This document shows, piece by piece, positions 23,893-36,524 of a DNA stretch of 64,000 nucleotides. The notes under the pieces were generated by a model. The model was not told the DNA's origin. It saw only the letters and a program-made list of their open reading frames with translations, and searched no databases. The number at the start of each line of letters is the position of its first letter. Position 1 is the first letter of the stretch. Source of the DNA: Viola odorata. Taxonomy: Eukaryota > Streptophyta > Magnoliopsida > Malpighiales > Violaceae. The position numbers were made by a program, and so were the translations under genes. The DNA is taken from contig OY829546.1 of assembly GCA_963691705.1 (NCBI GenBank), forward strand, positions 34,504,040-34,568,039, read 5' to 3'.

Positions 23893-24551
23893 AAATATAT
23901 CAACTAAACAAAGTAGGGAATAGTGGAGAGCAGAGAGAATACTTAAAAATACTCAAAATAATAAGTAATTAAATATATTAACAAGATTGCTAAGCAGGTG
24001 AGAATTTAAGCCTTACAAAATCTATATTAAAGCACTTTGCAGCATAACTAAAACAAAAAAGAGATGTTCTAAAGAAAATTGATAAAACTTATTGATATGA
24101 AAAAGATGAGGAAACACTTGCATTTTATAGGCAGAATTTACCAGCATGTACATAGATTATTGAACAATTATTAAACTTTGACGGTTATAATATTAAGGCA
24201 ACTATATCACGTCATATGGAAAGGTTGACAAGAAAAAAGAGTAATTTTCACGTGTCACTAGACACAATTAAATTAAGATATATTAAAGGAAACATTGAGA
24301 TTTTATATAAAGAATTTACCAACCCGTACCCAGGTTCATGAACAATATTATACTTTAGTCGTTTTAGCAAAAAAGAGTTAACTACCATGCAATTCGAGAA
24401 GGTAAATTACTATATTGTAAAAACAAAGTAGAATGCACAGAGGTTGTAGGATGGCTGGTTAGTAGATATCGTCTTTATGAGATAGGTTGTGAGTTCTATT
24501 CATTACGGAGTGAGGAATGTTATTTCCCTACTTTGTTTAGTTGATATATTT
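23893..24551. mobile_element. Segment bounded by a perfect 28-bp inverted repeat
   Basis: 'aaatatatcaactaaacaaag' + 'taggga' at 23893-23920 is repeated exactly in inverted form at 24524-24551. The 659-bp, AT-rich, non-coding segment looks like a MITE or deleted DNA transposon, but no target duplication could be identified. Inside, the block 'agaatttacca' ... 'attgaac' recurs at about 24135 and 24309. Confidence 0.5.
24430..24515 (+). repeat. tRNA-derived SINE-like fragment
   Basis: 'tggctggttagtaga' followed about 35 bp later by 'ggttgtgagttctattc' resembles the A and B boxes of a Pol III promoter in the spacing of plant SINE heads. The body and tail are not recognisable, so this is tentative. 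Confidence 0.35.
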
Positions 24552-24997
24552 AGCTTATTAATGATTGACTTTAATTATCTTTGGAAGTTCTTAATACTTT
24601 TTAAAAATATTTATCATTAAGCTAGACATAGAACTAAAAGATTAGAGAGAAGTCAATGTTTCAAGCAACGAGAAAACAAAGAGCCTGACCTGTTGTCGAA
24701 GCCGTAAAAAATAATAAGAATAAACTTGCTATCAAGTACACAATAAATTGTATATAGTGATAACAGGGTCCAACATAGGGACTAGAGGAATACGTTGTCT
24801 ATGGTGTATAACTCAAGTGAATAAACCGAAACAGTAACAAAAAGAGGGAGTTTTGAGAGAATTGTTGATTAAGCTAATATTAAACTAATAGGAAAAGATC
24901 CTAGCAGAGGCTCATTCTCTGGTTGCATCTAGGCCTAGTCAATCACTGATGCAAATATATTCAACTCCTATGTCATAGGTATGCTATAGGGGCTAGG

Positions 24998-25581
24998 TGA
25001 TACGATCCTAGTAGCCTAGGGTTCGTAACGAGTACCTTTTTGATCTAGTTCTAAGGATCGAATTTTGACTGCAGAATAAATAACTCTCTTGAGTGCTTAA
25101 ACCTCCTAACATACCTGCATTAGGCAACCCAAGCTAAACAATTGACTTTCTTGAATCGAGTTCTAGACCTAGTAAGAGACATGCCTTACTCAACCTAGGT
25201 GAAATGAAACAATGGGGTTTGAACTCTCAGTCTTTTACTTGCAGATCAACTTAAGAAGTAACAAGGATCACACATGAACAATTGTTCACGAGCAAATGCC
25301 TATGACTCAAGAATTTTCAAGAAAGGCTTCCAAAAAGACACGCAAAGACAACTAGCTTCGAAAATAATTTAAATGCTTAATAAAAGGTTAGTTGCAAAGA
25401 ACAAACAACTAAACAATTTATTAGGCTGGAGTAGAAAGATATATATGCTTAGAATCAAGGAAAAGCTCAAAAACTCAATAGAAGACTCAAATAATTCACA
25501 AACCGTGAATGGTGTGTGGTGTGTGTGTTTTATGCGTGTCAATTGTTCCTTTCGAGCCAACTTTTGATTCCGGTGTCCGAT
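24998..25581 (-). repeat. Truncated LTR joined to 5' leader (CRM-like)
   Basis: 24998 to about 25287 matches the first part of 32335-33631. From about 25288 ('ttcacgagcaaatgcc') the sequence matches the leader of the 11163-18465 element ('agaattttcaagaaa', 'gcttccaaa'). The switch marks the deletion junction. Confidence 0.7.
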
Positions 25582-27244
25582 TGATTGACGTCTAATTTCA
25601 TGCGTTTTTACCATCTTAAACTACCTTATTTATGGTAAAAACTGTTCCTTTCACGTCAATCTGTCATCTTTTGAAGGAAATCTTGGATGGCTGAAGGAAG
25701 TAGAGAAACACCAGTTTTTTGGGCTTGTACCAGACAGACGAGTAATCTTGGCCGCAGTCTAGGCCAAGATTGACAAACAAGACGCATACTGAGCGTGGAC
25801 TCGAGGAATTGCTGGAATGTGGATGACAACTAGATTTGTGCTGGAGGAAATAAGAGAAAAACTATTGCTGGAGCAAAAATCAGACAAACGACCAATCTTA
25901 GCTAAGACAAACCAATCTTAGCTAAGATTAACAAGATTGCCAAGAAATGTGATGAGATAGGAGTCATGTGATTTTGGGATAAAAGAGTGGATTTGACAGC
26001 TGGGGACAGATAGAGAAGATCAATCGTGATCCAAGATTGCATCCTTTTAGAGATTATCCTCTATTTGAACAAAACAATCTATCTATTTTAGTATTTATTT
26101 TATTTATTTCAAATTTGAACAATTGAGATTTGGTTTTATCTCATATCTTTTTGAAGTTTGGAATTTGGAAAGAAACGTAAGGGGCAGGGACTCTAGCCTT
26201 GTTAAAGGATAGAGAAGGCTGTCAATTACGACATCTTCCATCTTCCTTCTTCCAACTTCTGTTTTGTAAACACTTTGCTGCGATAATTTTTGGGAATATC
26301 GCATTTTAAATTCTATTTTCATGTTCTTCAATTATTTCTTTGCTTCTTTGATTATTATGTCTAGTAGCTAAACACCCAATTCTTGGTAAGGGTTGAGTGA
26401 GCGTACTTGTGATTCATGAGACCGATCTGTTCTTATTATCCTCTTGTTCGTAATTGATTCAAGTTCTGTTTTAACAGACCGGTTCCAGTCTAGGGTAAGA
26501 ATTGATCAATCTTAGGCAAGACGACGAATTTGTAGCCAGTCACGAAGGGGACGAGCGAAACCGGAGTGACGCAAGGCAGGTAGCCTCGCGGAGGTTAGTG
26601 CACTTGGATCGATATAGGCCTAACCAGATTGACAATCTAGGGCTCCGAGTGGGGAGCAGCTTGGCCTAGACTCTGTCTTTCCCTGCACCATTGATAAAAC
26701 GCATGTGCCTCAAGCCAACAGCCAATTGGATAAACCCTTTAACCAGCAAGGTGTTCACTGGCTAGGATCACTAGGAAAGGGAGTTCCCGCCAAATGGTTT
26801 CAAGAGGAGGAAAGTAGGATTAGAAAGGAGTTCCTCCCAATCTATAGTAGAGTTATGAGAGAGAAGGAGAAAATCTAAGGTCGATTATCGAATAACAAGG
26901 ATTGCGCTCGCGAATTCGCCCTTTCCAGGAGTTTACCCCACATCAGTTTACAACCAATCTCAACCACCATTCTTAGCTAAGATTCCTTTCTGCCTAAGAT
27001 TGCTTCTTTATTTAATTTTTGTTTTGTTCCTTTTTCTTGATTTGTTTATCTTAATTGCAGAAACAAAACCCCTCAACTCTAGTGACGAGGAAGTCGAGTC
27101 GAAGCTACAATTTCCCGAAAGATCTCTGTGGACGATCCTCTTACCATGATCTACAAGTTCCATGTGGACAAGTGATAAGTTTTATTCCTACCCCTAAATT
27201 CGTATATTTTATACAACTAATTTGATGCCCTCAACATGCAAACA
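25582..27244 (+). repeat. 5' LTR of the Tat/Athila-type element
   Basis: 1663 bp. It contains a 20-bp tandem duplication 'accaatcttagctaaga' (25891-25930) and paired 'ttggcc..ggccaag' words. Relative to the 3' LTR it carries about 375 extra bp between 'acaactaga' and 'gaaggctgtc', which the 3' LTR has lost. Confidence 0.85.
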
Positions 27245-27249
27245 AATTT

Positions 27250-27268
27250 TGGTGTCGTTGCGGGGGAT
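27250..27268 (+). promoter_or_regulatory. Primer binding site, tRNA-Asp type
   Basis: TGGTGTCGTTGCGGGGGAT differs at a few bases from TGGCGCCGTTGCCGGGGAT, the Athila/Tat site complementary to plant tRNA-Asp. Two of the changes are C to T. It lies five bases past the LTR. Confidence 0.7.
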
Positions 27269-27352
27269 CTTTTGACGGTGTTTTTGTAGTTTTATTTATA
27301 TTTTTATTTTTGCAGTGATCTTGGCTAAGACAGTAGGCCAAACAGAAAAATC

Positions 27353-29033
27353 ATGCTCCATAATTCTATCCCTCCTAATTTGAACGCATTTAATGTTGAG
27401 CATAAATTATTTGAAATATCTAACGTGCTTCAAAATCTCTCTGCAAGGAACAACCAGGGACAACAAAAATTCCACTCCCTTTTCCACCCAAATCTGAGAT
27501 GGAGGCCGACCACAACAACCAAGTCTGACATTCCAGCAATACCAGCAGCCTCAACAACCCCCCATGAACTTCCACCATTTTGTACCAGTACCTCAGCAAA
27601 ATCAGGCGCATGTGCCTCAGTTGCCACTTACCCCCCAACCTCCAAAAGTTACTAGTGTGCCCATAGAAGAGACCTTGAAAAATTTTATGCAGGCCACCTA
27701 ATCAATCTTGGTAGAGATGCAGAACCAGATTAGCCAATTGGCACAATGAAATCAGTCGGATGACCAAGGTAGATTACCCTCTACCATAGTAGACAACCCG
27801 AAGTATAGTGTGTATGCTATCAATCTCAAGAGTGGAAGTATACTGCCGGAAAGGGAAGGTACAAAGTCAGACAAGGATATGAGGATGCTTTATGAGGAAG
27901 ATGAAGAAATTTAGGCGGAACAGATCTTAGCCGAGCTAGAGGCCAAGACTGATATTCCAGAAAAAACAGTCAAAGAGGAACCGATCTTGGCCAAGCCTGT
28001 GGCCAAGATAGATGAGAAGGTTGCAGTGCAAGAGGAAATAATAGAGATTCCACCCCATTTTCCTCCCAGATCTTCAAAACAAAAGAAATTAGATGAGGCT
28101 AAGGAATTTATGAATATTTTTGGCAAAATTGCAGTAAACATTCCTATGCTTGATTTAATTGCTAAAGTTTCTTCTTATGCTAAATTTTTGAAAGAACTTT
28201 GTACTAACAAGAGAAAACTTGCAGGTGTTGAAAGGATTAATCTTAATCATAATGTTTCTGCAGTTTTACAGGCTAAGCTTCCTGAGAAGTGCAAGGACTA
28301 AGGCACTTTTACAATCCCATGCAAGATAGGCAATAAAATCGTAGAGAGAGCTCTCTGTGATTTGGGAGCTGGAATCAATATGATGTCTCTAGGTGAGTAT
28401 GAGACATTACAGATAGGTACAATAAAGGACACTAGAGTGGTGATCGAACTTGCCGATGGGTCAATAATACATCCGAACGGTGTGGTAGAGGACGTACTTA
28501 TACAAGTTAATGATTTCATTTATCCTGTTGATTTTTACATTATTGAAATGAAAACTAACATCTCTTCCAATGACACTAATGGTATTTTAGGAAGGCCATT
28601 CCTAAGAACAACAAGGGCCAAAATTGATGTACATCCAGGAATTCTTACCTTAGAATTCGGTGGTGAAACAATAGAGTTTAACATGGATGATGTCATTGAA
28701 AATCCTAATAAAATGCATGGTGTTAACTTTGTGGATGTCCTTGGACATGCTGTTGATGAATTACCAAAAGATTATCCTAACATTTCACTCTCAAGTGTGC
28801 AAGCACCAGAAATTGAGCTTAAAAGTTGTCTTGGCCGCAATCTTGGCCAAGATTCAGTTCTGCCAGCTACTCCACCCAAAGCCATGGAATGGACTGGCCG
28901 TCTTCGCAAGTTGTTTCATACTATTCACAGTAGCCATAACTCACCATTTTTGATGCAGGAACAACTAAATTTTGACCTTGAACACGCCCTCGATCCATTC
29001 AAATTTACACATTTAGGGGCGTCAAAAGGATAA
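27353..29033 (+). pseudogene. Tat/Athila-type gag remnant and aspartic protease
   Basis: Successive plus-strand frames cover a proline/glutamine-rich gag segment, a conserved stretch (IPMLDLIAKVSSYAKFLKEL, 27987-28301) and a protease-like domain (28316-29033). The protease-like domain has CDLGAGINMMSL as active-site region and the downstream signature ILGRPFLRTTRAKIDV. In-frame stops (one near 28300) and a frame change in the gag part make it non-functional. The gag core motifs are missing, so the N-terminal part is deleted. Confidence 0.8.
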
Positions 29034-30634
29034 CACCCAAAGGTCCTGACAAGCTCAGTGCATGGTGTGAGTTTGGGAAAGTTTATTGATGAAAAATCCA
29101 TGGCAATGTCGAGCCCAAGACGATAAATAAGGGCGCTGCATGAGAGGCAACCCATGTTTTTATTTTATTTTATTTTCTTCTTTTTTTTATTTTTATTTTT
29201 TGTGAATAAGTTCAGAGGTATTTCATTGATCCAAATCATTTACACTTGTTTCCAGAGTTGCTGCAGTACGAGGAGTGCGTTCAAAATCAAAGGAAAAATC
29301 ATAGCTTCGGTAGTTGCCTTAGCTAGTGTCTTAGCTAAGACATTTTTCCATAACTACACCAAACAACCCCTTCAACAACTACCTCTACTCTAGCATGGAC
29401 CTCTGTCCTCCAAGATCTCTTTTAGCTAAGTGAATGCAGCCCCTAGGTCGTGTCTTTTCTTTTTTGCAATTTATTTTTATTGTGTCTTTTTATTTCTATT
29501 TTTAGCTCTCATTTACACATTGAGGACAATGTGTCCTCTAAGTGTGGTGAGGGTATTTTTTATGTGTTTTGTCTGTATATACATGCCTTTTTGTGTTTTT
29601 GTGTGACCTTCTTTTGTTGAGTGAAATTTTTTGAATCATGATTTTTTTTTGAAACTAGGCTAAGTTAGGTGGCCTAGATTGTCTAGTTAGAGTCTGATGA
29701 ATGATTTTTGTTATGTTTATATCTGTGTTTTTAGGCATGTGTGTTTTGTGTTTTGTGTTTTGTTTGAATGTCGGCAAGGTCTAGACTATGCTTGAAGCCT
29801 ATCCCTTAATGTCTTAACCTTGACCTTTAGCATCCTTCACCTTGTGACCTCGTATCTTATGAGCAAGGTGATTAAATGGGTTAACATATTCAACACGGGT
29901 AAGGGTACAATTTTGGGTACCTTTTAAACATCCATCTTGTACATGATTATGAGGTCTAGCATTGTGTAACAGAGTTGACAAATAGACAAGCTTTCACTAA
30001 AAATATTAAGTATCCCCTTAAGAAAAAAACTGCTAAGTGGTGAATGGAATGTTTAGCTTGTGTTGTGCTGAATCTGCTATGATATTCTTTCCCTATCATG
30101 GTAGAATATTCAGAGAACTACTTTTATACCCAGTAAGCTGCATGCTCTTGAAAAAAATAATAATATGTCTTGATATTTTTGCCTCACCAAGTGAAAATAT
30201 TCAAGAAACTTTCAAAAGAGCAAAGAAAAGAAAAAAATTGTACTTGTCTTGATATTTCTGCCTCACTAAGCATTAATACTCAAGAAACTTGTATCAATAC
30301 TGGCAAAGAAACTTTTCAGCAAGGGAAAATTAATAATGAGATGAGCAGTATAAATTAAGGGGAGAATATGGGAAGTCGGTGGTTGCCTTGTCTTGTTGAG
30401 TCTGTTATGGAATGCAAAGATGTTATGATCATGTGGAATTCGGATGTTTAGGGGTGTTGAATAAGCCATGTTTATAAGGGTTGGGATCCATTGAGAAGTA
30501 TGCTGACTGTCATAGGTACGAAGGTATAAAGGGATTGGCTAATGGTATTCTTTCCAGGAAATTGCCATTGTGTGTTTTCTTAGTTTAGAGTCTAGTATGC
30601 TTAGGGGCAAGCATCGTTTAAGTGTGGTGAAGTT
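29034..30634 (+). other. Non-coding 3' part of the Tat/Athila-type element
   Basis: Includes the conserved block near 29118-29154 (taagggcgct, then ggcaacccatg), a long T-rich tract (29155-29205), a 78-bp imperfect repeat (30168 and 30246, 'cttgatatttctgcctcac') and the polypurine tract at 30621-30634. No env-like frame. Confidence 0.6.
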
Positions 30635-31920
30635 TGATTGACGTCAAATTTTATGCGTTTTTACCATCTTAAACTACCATGTTTATGGTGAGAACTATTC
30701 CTTTCACGTCAATCTGTCATCTTTTGAAGGAAATCTTGGATGGCTGAAAGAACTAGAGAAACGCCAGCTTTTTGGGCTTGTACTAGACAGACGAGTAATC
30801 TTGGCCGTAGTCTACGCCAAGATTGACAAACGAGACGCGTACTGAGCGTGGACTCAAGGAATTGCTGGAATGTGGATGACAACTAGAAGGCTGTCAACTA
30901 TGGCATCTTCCATCTTCCTTCTTCCAACTTCTGTTTTGTAAACACTTTGCTGCGATAATTTTGGGGAATATCGCATTTTAAATTCTATTTTCATGTTCTT
31001 CAATTATTTCTTTGCTTCTTTGATTATTATGTCTAGTAGATAAACACCCAATTCTTGGTAAGGGTTGAGTGAGCGTACTTGTGATTCGTGAGACCGATCT
31101 GTTCTTATTATCCTCTTGTTCATAATTGATTCAAGTTCTGTTTTAACAAACCGGTTCCCGTCTAGGCTAAGACTTGATCAATCTTAGGCAAGACGACGAA
31201 TTTGTAGCCAGTCACGAAGGGGACGAGCAAAACCAGAGTGATGCAAGTAGGCAGCTAGCCTCACGGAGGTTAGTGCACTTAGATCGATATAGGCCTAACC
31301 AGACTGACAATCTAGGGCTCCGAGTTGGGAGCAGCTTGGCCTAGACTCTGTCTTTCCCTGCACCATTGAGAAAACGCATGTGCCTCAAGCCAGCAGCCAA
31401 TTGGATAAACCCTTTAACCAGCATGGTGTCCACTGGCTAGGATCACTAGGAAAGGAAGTTCCCGCCAAGTGGTTTCAAGAGGAGGAAAGTAGGATTAGAA
31501 AGGAGTTCCTCCCAACCTATAGCAGAGTTATGAGAGAGAAGGAGAAAATCTAAGGTCGATGATCGAATAACAAGGATTGCGCTAGCGAATTCGCCCTTAC
31601 CAGGAGTTTACCCCACATCAGTTTACAACCAATCTCAACCACCAATCTTAGCTATGATTCCTTTCTGCCTAAGAATGCTTCTTTATTTAATTTTTTCTTT
31701 GTTCCTTTTTATTGCTTTGTTTATCTTAATTGCAGAAACAAAACCCCTCAACTCTAGTGACGAGGAAGTCGAGTCGAAATTACAATTTCTCGAAAGATCT
31801 CTGTGGACGATCCTCTTACCACGATCTACAAGTTCATTGTGGACGAGTGATAAGTTGTATTCCTACCCCTAAATTCGTATATTTTATACAACTAAATTTG
31901 ATGCCCTCGACACGCAAACA
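30635..31920 (+). repeat. 3' LTR of the Tat/Athila-type element
   Basis: 1286 bp. Same ends as the 5' LTR with a deletion of about 375 bp in the U3 part. Differences from the 5' LTR are mostly single-base changes. Confidence 0.85.
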
Positions 31921-31925
31921 CCGAT

Positions 31926-32334
31926 TCGAGTAATTCTTTTTGCTATAGAACGCTAACACCTTGTAGTATTTTTTATTTTATTTTATTTTATGTTTCGAAC
32001 ACTCCTTTTTTTTGTATTCGAAATCATTTTCTATTTTGAGATTTTTTTTTTACTCTTTTGAACGAAATCAAATAACAAATAAACTAATGGACACTTTGGA
32101 TATTTTTTTATGACTTTTTTTCTTGACACTTTGGGGACAAATTTTTGTATTTAAAAGATGCAATAAGATCTAGAACCTTAGATCAACTCGACACACTAAC
32201 ACACTTGGCTGCAAGGAGATTGATTAGATAGGGTAAAATGAAAAATCAATCTCAACAATTGAAAACAAATAAAAACAGTAAAGGATAGATTTGATAGATA
32301 ACAAACCTTGAACGCCTTGAGCTCCGCTACCAAC
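31926..32334 (-). other. 5' leader of the CRM-like deletion derivative with PBS
   Basis: Continuation of the leader interrupted at 25581; it matches 17460-17883. The primer site TGGTAGCGGAGCTCAAGG (minus strand, 32315-32332) lies two bases from the LTR. An ATTTT run lies at about 31965-31990. Confidence 0.75.
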
Positions 32335-33631
32335 TGATACGATCCTAGTTGCCTAGGGTTCGTAACGAGTACCTTTTTGATCTAGTTCGAAGGATTGGAT
32401 TTTGACTGCGGAATAAATAACTCTCTTGAGTGCTTAAACCTCCTAACAGACCTGTGTTAAGAAACCCAAGCTAAACAATTGAGGTTCTTGAATCGAGTTC
32501 TAGGCCTAGTAAGAGACCTACCTTACTCAACCTAGGTGAAACGAATCAATGGGGTTTGAACTCTCGATCTTTTACTTGCAGATCGACTTAAGCGTTCGGA
32601 CTTAAGAAGTTACAAGGCTCACATGTGAACAATTGAGAAAATCCTCTCTAAATTTAATTGATAAAAATCTTGATTTACAATGAGCACAAAAGGCTCTATA
32701 TATAGGCAAAGCATAGTACAAGTTTAAGTAAAACTATAAGTTCTAATATGAGTAGGAATAAAAGTTCTATCCAATAAATAACTCTAATAGCTAAATAAAA
32801 TAAATAATAAATACTTAATTAAGTTCCAAAAGCTTCAGAATCATAGTCGCACAAATGGGCTCCAAGATGGGTCGCTTCCTCGAAGTGGGGCTTGGCCACG
32901 CGTTCACACTGCGCGCCAAAATGTCCACCGCCTTAACTTTTGATTCACTCGTCTGATTGGGCTGAAACTGGCTCCAATCGAAAACTAACACCCTAAACTA
33001 GTAGGAGAGTGATTCTCTTCCTAGTCTGGCCCTGCCTGGTCCGAAGAAGTCCTTGTCTGCGTAGGATTGCTGTCAGCAAAAATGTCTCTTCTAATAACTC
33101 GCAAATGGCTCGTGAGTTTGAGCTGAAAAATTGATCACAGCAGAGACAACATCTGGAGGTTTCAGAAACATGGTCGATCGCATGATTCTAACTTCTATAG
33201 CTCCGAATGCATTCGGACAAAGTCGCCTATTTCGTCTGCGCCTAGAACTCCTGCGTGCGAAAATGTCATCTCAAACCTTCTTAAGATCTACTCGTCCAAA
33301 TTCTCTAAAACTTGGACACAGTGTTCCTAAGACTCCAATAGGTCTTGTATATGTTTTGGATCTCTGATTGAAGCCTCACTTCCTTGATTTAGCTCGTGTG
33401 GATGTGAAGGTGTGTGATAGGTGCTTCCAAGCTACCTTCTATGTCATTCTTCGCCTGAAGGCTTGCCCTAGAAGCTTCTCCTACCTCGTCTCCATGTCCA
33501 AAGGTTGTATTAACCTCACTAGATTCTCCATGATGTCCTTGGCTCGACGTCTTGGTTCGATTGGCCTTGGTCGCAAGGCGTGTGCGCGTTGTGCGTGCGA
33601 TGGGGCTAGCCACGGGGCTAGGATCGTATCG
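32335..33631 (-). repeat. 5' LTR of the CRM-like deletion derivative
   Basis: 1297 bp, full length for this subfamily. A minus-strand TATA box (CTATATATAG, about 32696-32705) marks the promoter and, with the adjacent primer site, the orientation. Confidence 0.85.
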
Positions 33632-33791
33632 CCAGGTACGCTTAGCCCCCCTGCTTTTCTTCGTATGAGAAGTTAACTTAAGGTAAATTTATGAGGTAAC
33701 CTTGACACTCTGCCGTCTCCCAAAGTACATTTATGGGAGCAATACTCAAAGGCCCATTAAGTAGAGAAAAGACACCTAGGGCGAGACACTC

Positions 33792-35475
33792 TGTTGCTAC
33801 CTGAATTTTGACTTACATCGCAACTCTTTTATTACGTTGTTTGTCACGACTAATAACCCGGTGTTGGTACCCGAATTTTGACGCTAGCACATTCAATCAC
33901 CTGCAAAATAGCGTACCTGCATTTTAACGCGCTTAATCAATTATAATCGCTTCATCTTTATATTTTTTCGCTAACCGTTATTGATCTCTCGGCCCAACTC
34001 AAGTCCTTTCGTATACTTTCATTTTTATCTATAATTTTGGCTCATTTACTTTTTTTCTTATTAGGTCCCGAACGAGCATTTTCGGCACTTTGTCAAAATA
34101 AACGCGTTTAGAGAGTTGAGCTTAAAATTTTGTTCGCATCATTTCGATCGTCATATTTTCCTCTACAACGTAGTTACCTTCGTTCGAATTTTTTACCAGT
34201 TTCATTGCGCTGATAGATCGAGCCCATATTAATTACTAAATATTTTTCTTTCTTTCCTTTTGATCAACCGTTGGATTGGTTGACTGCTCACTTAGTCAAC
34301 CATCCAACGTAACCTAATTAAAAGCCTACATCCCTTCTCTTTTCTTTCCCAGCAAGCCTTCCCTTCCAATTCAAAGCCTCGTCATGGCTTCTAGAAGGAA
34401 GCACAGTCACTATGCCCAGTCACACCTTCCCGATGATTCCATCAATTTCCAGCCACACAAATCAAATGAACCGCGTCACAGGACATGTTCCTCACACAAT
34501 TAACCGAGCTCTCCTCCTATAAATACCCGACCCTTTCCACCCTTAAAACTAACGGCTTGACGCACCCTCTCATCATCAACAACAATCCAACAGAAGGAAG
34601 CAATCAAAATCAAGGTCACGCAACGCAAGTACGCTTTCTAGCCTCTTTTATTTATTTAATGTTTTCCGCAAATATTACTTATATGCATGTTATATAGAAA
34701 TGTTAAAAATCTCATATCATATTCGTATGCATGATCAAATCAACGCACATGCTTACTTGTTTAAATCACTCGCTTTTATACCATGAAATTAATTATTTTG
34801 CATTGATATATGAGCATGGCGGCTTCGATCCCACACGGTTATTTTCATTCATTAAAATGGTACGATGTTAGTTTTATCCATGATAGGATCACATAGTAAT
34901 TAATTAATCATGCATGGCTTCGCTTTAGTAAAAAACCAAACGATTAATCATTCCCGACCAGTCCCGACCAGAAATGATTAATCAGTCCCTACAGTCCTGA
35001 TCGGAAATAACAAAGATACTAAAGCGATGAATACCTCTGAGGGCCCATGGACAACTGCAAGGTGGCCCAATCTTCGTAATAGGATTTCGTTTGACACTTT
35101 GCGATCATTTACTCCGTCAATGATTGAGAAGTGGCGCATTTTCGTGCGCGGGATCGGACGACACTTTCCGGTTACTTACTCGTTTTCATGTAAAAAAAAA
35201 GTTTTCCAAACACTTTTTTAACCGGTAACCTTTTTAAGGATATGACTTGGGTGCCTAATACCTTCCCAAGTCCATAATACGACCTCAAACTTTCGTTCTT
35301 TGGTTTAGACCACATGTGCCTTAGTTTTTCATTTTTTTTATGCCATGACAATTAGGTTCCCTCAACCTTAGAAAATAGGTTGGCGACTTCATTTCATTAT
35401 GCGAGGTATCCATTTATGCTTAGCATCCGTCCCGAACCTTAAACTCATTTTCCCAATGAAAAAGGGGGTGCGACA
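33792..35475 (+). repeat. 5' LTR of the Ogre/Tat-like element
   Basis: 1684 bp. Contains a hairpin (34269-34309), a TATA box CTATAAATACC (34515-34525) and a 'cgaccagtcccgaccag' direct repeat near 34956. Very similar to 41668-43397 throughout. Confidence 0.9.
34269..34309. promoter_or_regulatory. LTR hairpin, 16-bp arms
   Basis: CGTTGGATTGGTTGACT and AGTCAACCATCCAACG form a stem with one bulged T and an 8-base loop, about 205 bp upstream of the TATA box. The same hairpin is kept in the 3' LTR at 42145-42185. A regulatory role is only a possibility. Confidence 0.55.
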
Positions 35476-35479
35476 ATTT

Positions 35480-35497
35480 TGTGACTTCACTGGGGAC
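35480..35497 (+). promoter_or_regulatory. Primer binding site, tRNA-Arg type
   Basis: TGTGACTTCACTGGGGAC, four bases past the LTR, resembles the tRNA-Arg-complementary site TGGCGACTCCGCTGGGGA used by Ogre-type elements, with several C-to-T or G-to-A-like changes. Confidence 0.6.
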
Positions 35498-36524
35498 GTT
35501 AGGGTCGAAGCCGATTTTATGGTGTTTGCTTTTTTATTAGTTACTTGCTTTAAATAAATTATTTTCGTGATTGTTATATGCTATTGGCTTTAACAAATTG
35601 TTCATACACATCTCATGCATAAATGCTTATCGCCGGCCATGTTACCAAATAAGACTAGGAAGGTATTAGTGAAGCGTTGTGGGCCCAGGTCCCAATGTGC
35701 TTTCATGAACCCTAACTCGGATGTTGAACCCCTAAACGAATTGAGCACCCAAAATCGTTGTTATGATTCGGTCAACGCTCTTATATCCATTTATGGGGGA
35801 CCCCTTTTAGGGTAACATCCGGGAACTTTTCAGCCAGCTAGATTTAGTCGACGTCAAAAACCCAGCATTTGCATCATGTTCGTGCATTCATACTTGTATT
35901 TTCCTCATATTGTATTTTTTTCACTAACACAATAATTCTATCTCATAAAAGAGCCCCGTCTTACTTGTTCACTCAAAATGGCAATACCTACAATGCTTCA
36001 CTTAATACTTTCGGGATTTCAAGCTACAACGATCAGTTGGAATAGAGTGACATGTTGAAATCCGGTTTTGTTCCCGATATTACAACCAAGATTGGGATGG
36101 AAGAAGTGGAGAGTCAGAAAGGGGAGATTGCGTCGTTGGAATATTTTTGGTATAAGAAAACGGATCTCGACTTTCAAGGGTTGTCACCTTAAAAGAAAAA
36201 TCATGCATCAGCTACTTAGATTTTCATCTTTTCGCCCGATGTAACCATGTTCCTAGACTTCTTTCTACTAGCCTTTTTGGGTAGATCTAGATAGGTAATC
36301 CAACTTATAATGGTTGTAACCCTTTTTTATGAAAAAAAAAATCGTGTCCTTTCTTTCACACATCCAAAGGATATCAAACGATTATCGCCTACGGTCGAAA
36401 CAACATTCCCCAAATTAAGCCGCACATAGAGCTCAAAAAAATTAAGTTAACCCTTGAAATGAAAACACAAAAAAATATGTAGACCAAATGACGATAATGC
36501 AGAGATAACCGTTTCTTCTCGGTT
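35498..36524 (+). other. Leader/possible coding relic of the Ogre/Tat-like element
   Basis: Open stretches (for example 35615-35815 and around 35960-36190) look like degraded coding DNA, but no gag motif was recognised. No other structure seen. Confidence 0.4.

Larger units (their letters stand above)
25582..31920 (+). mobile_element. Gag/protease-only Tat/Athila-type element, TSD CCGAT
   Basis: LTRs at 25582-27244 and 30635-31920 (TGATTGACGTC to GCAAACA), flanked by CCGAT at 25577-25581 and 31921-31925. The 3390-bp interior has a tRNA-Asp-type primer site, decayed gag and protease, about 1.6 kb of non-coding DNA and a polypurine tract ending at 30634. No RT, RNase H or integrase is present, so it would depend on another element for mobility. 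Confidence 0.88.
24998..33631 (-). mobile_element. CRM-like deletion derivative inserted in the Athila-like LTR
   Basis: Ends TGATACGATCC / GATCGTATCG, flanked by CTAGG (24993-24997) and CCAGG (33632-33636), a target duplication with one transition. The right LTR is full length. The left one stops after about 290 bp and joins directly to 5' leader sequence, so the rest of that LTR, all of pol and all of gag are gone. Its leader is split by the Tat-type element at 25582-31920. Confidence 0.8.

Noticed and set aside
34485..34697. 70-codon frame present in both Ogre/Tat-like LTRs (also 42386-42598)
   Set aside because: Lies across the TATA box and transcription start of the LTR. Conservation is explained by LTR duplication.
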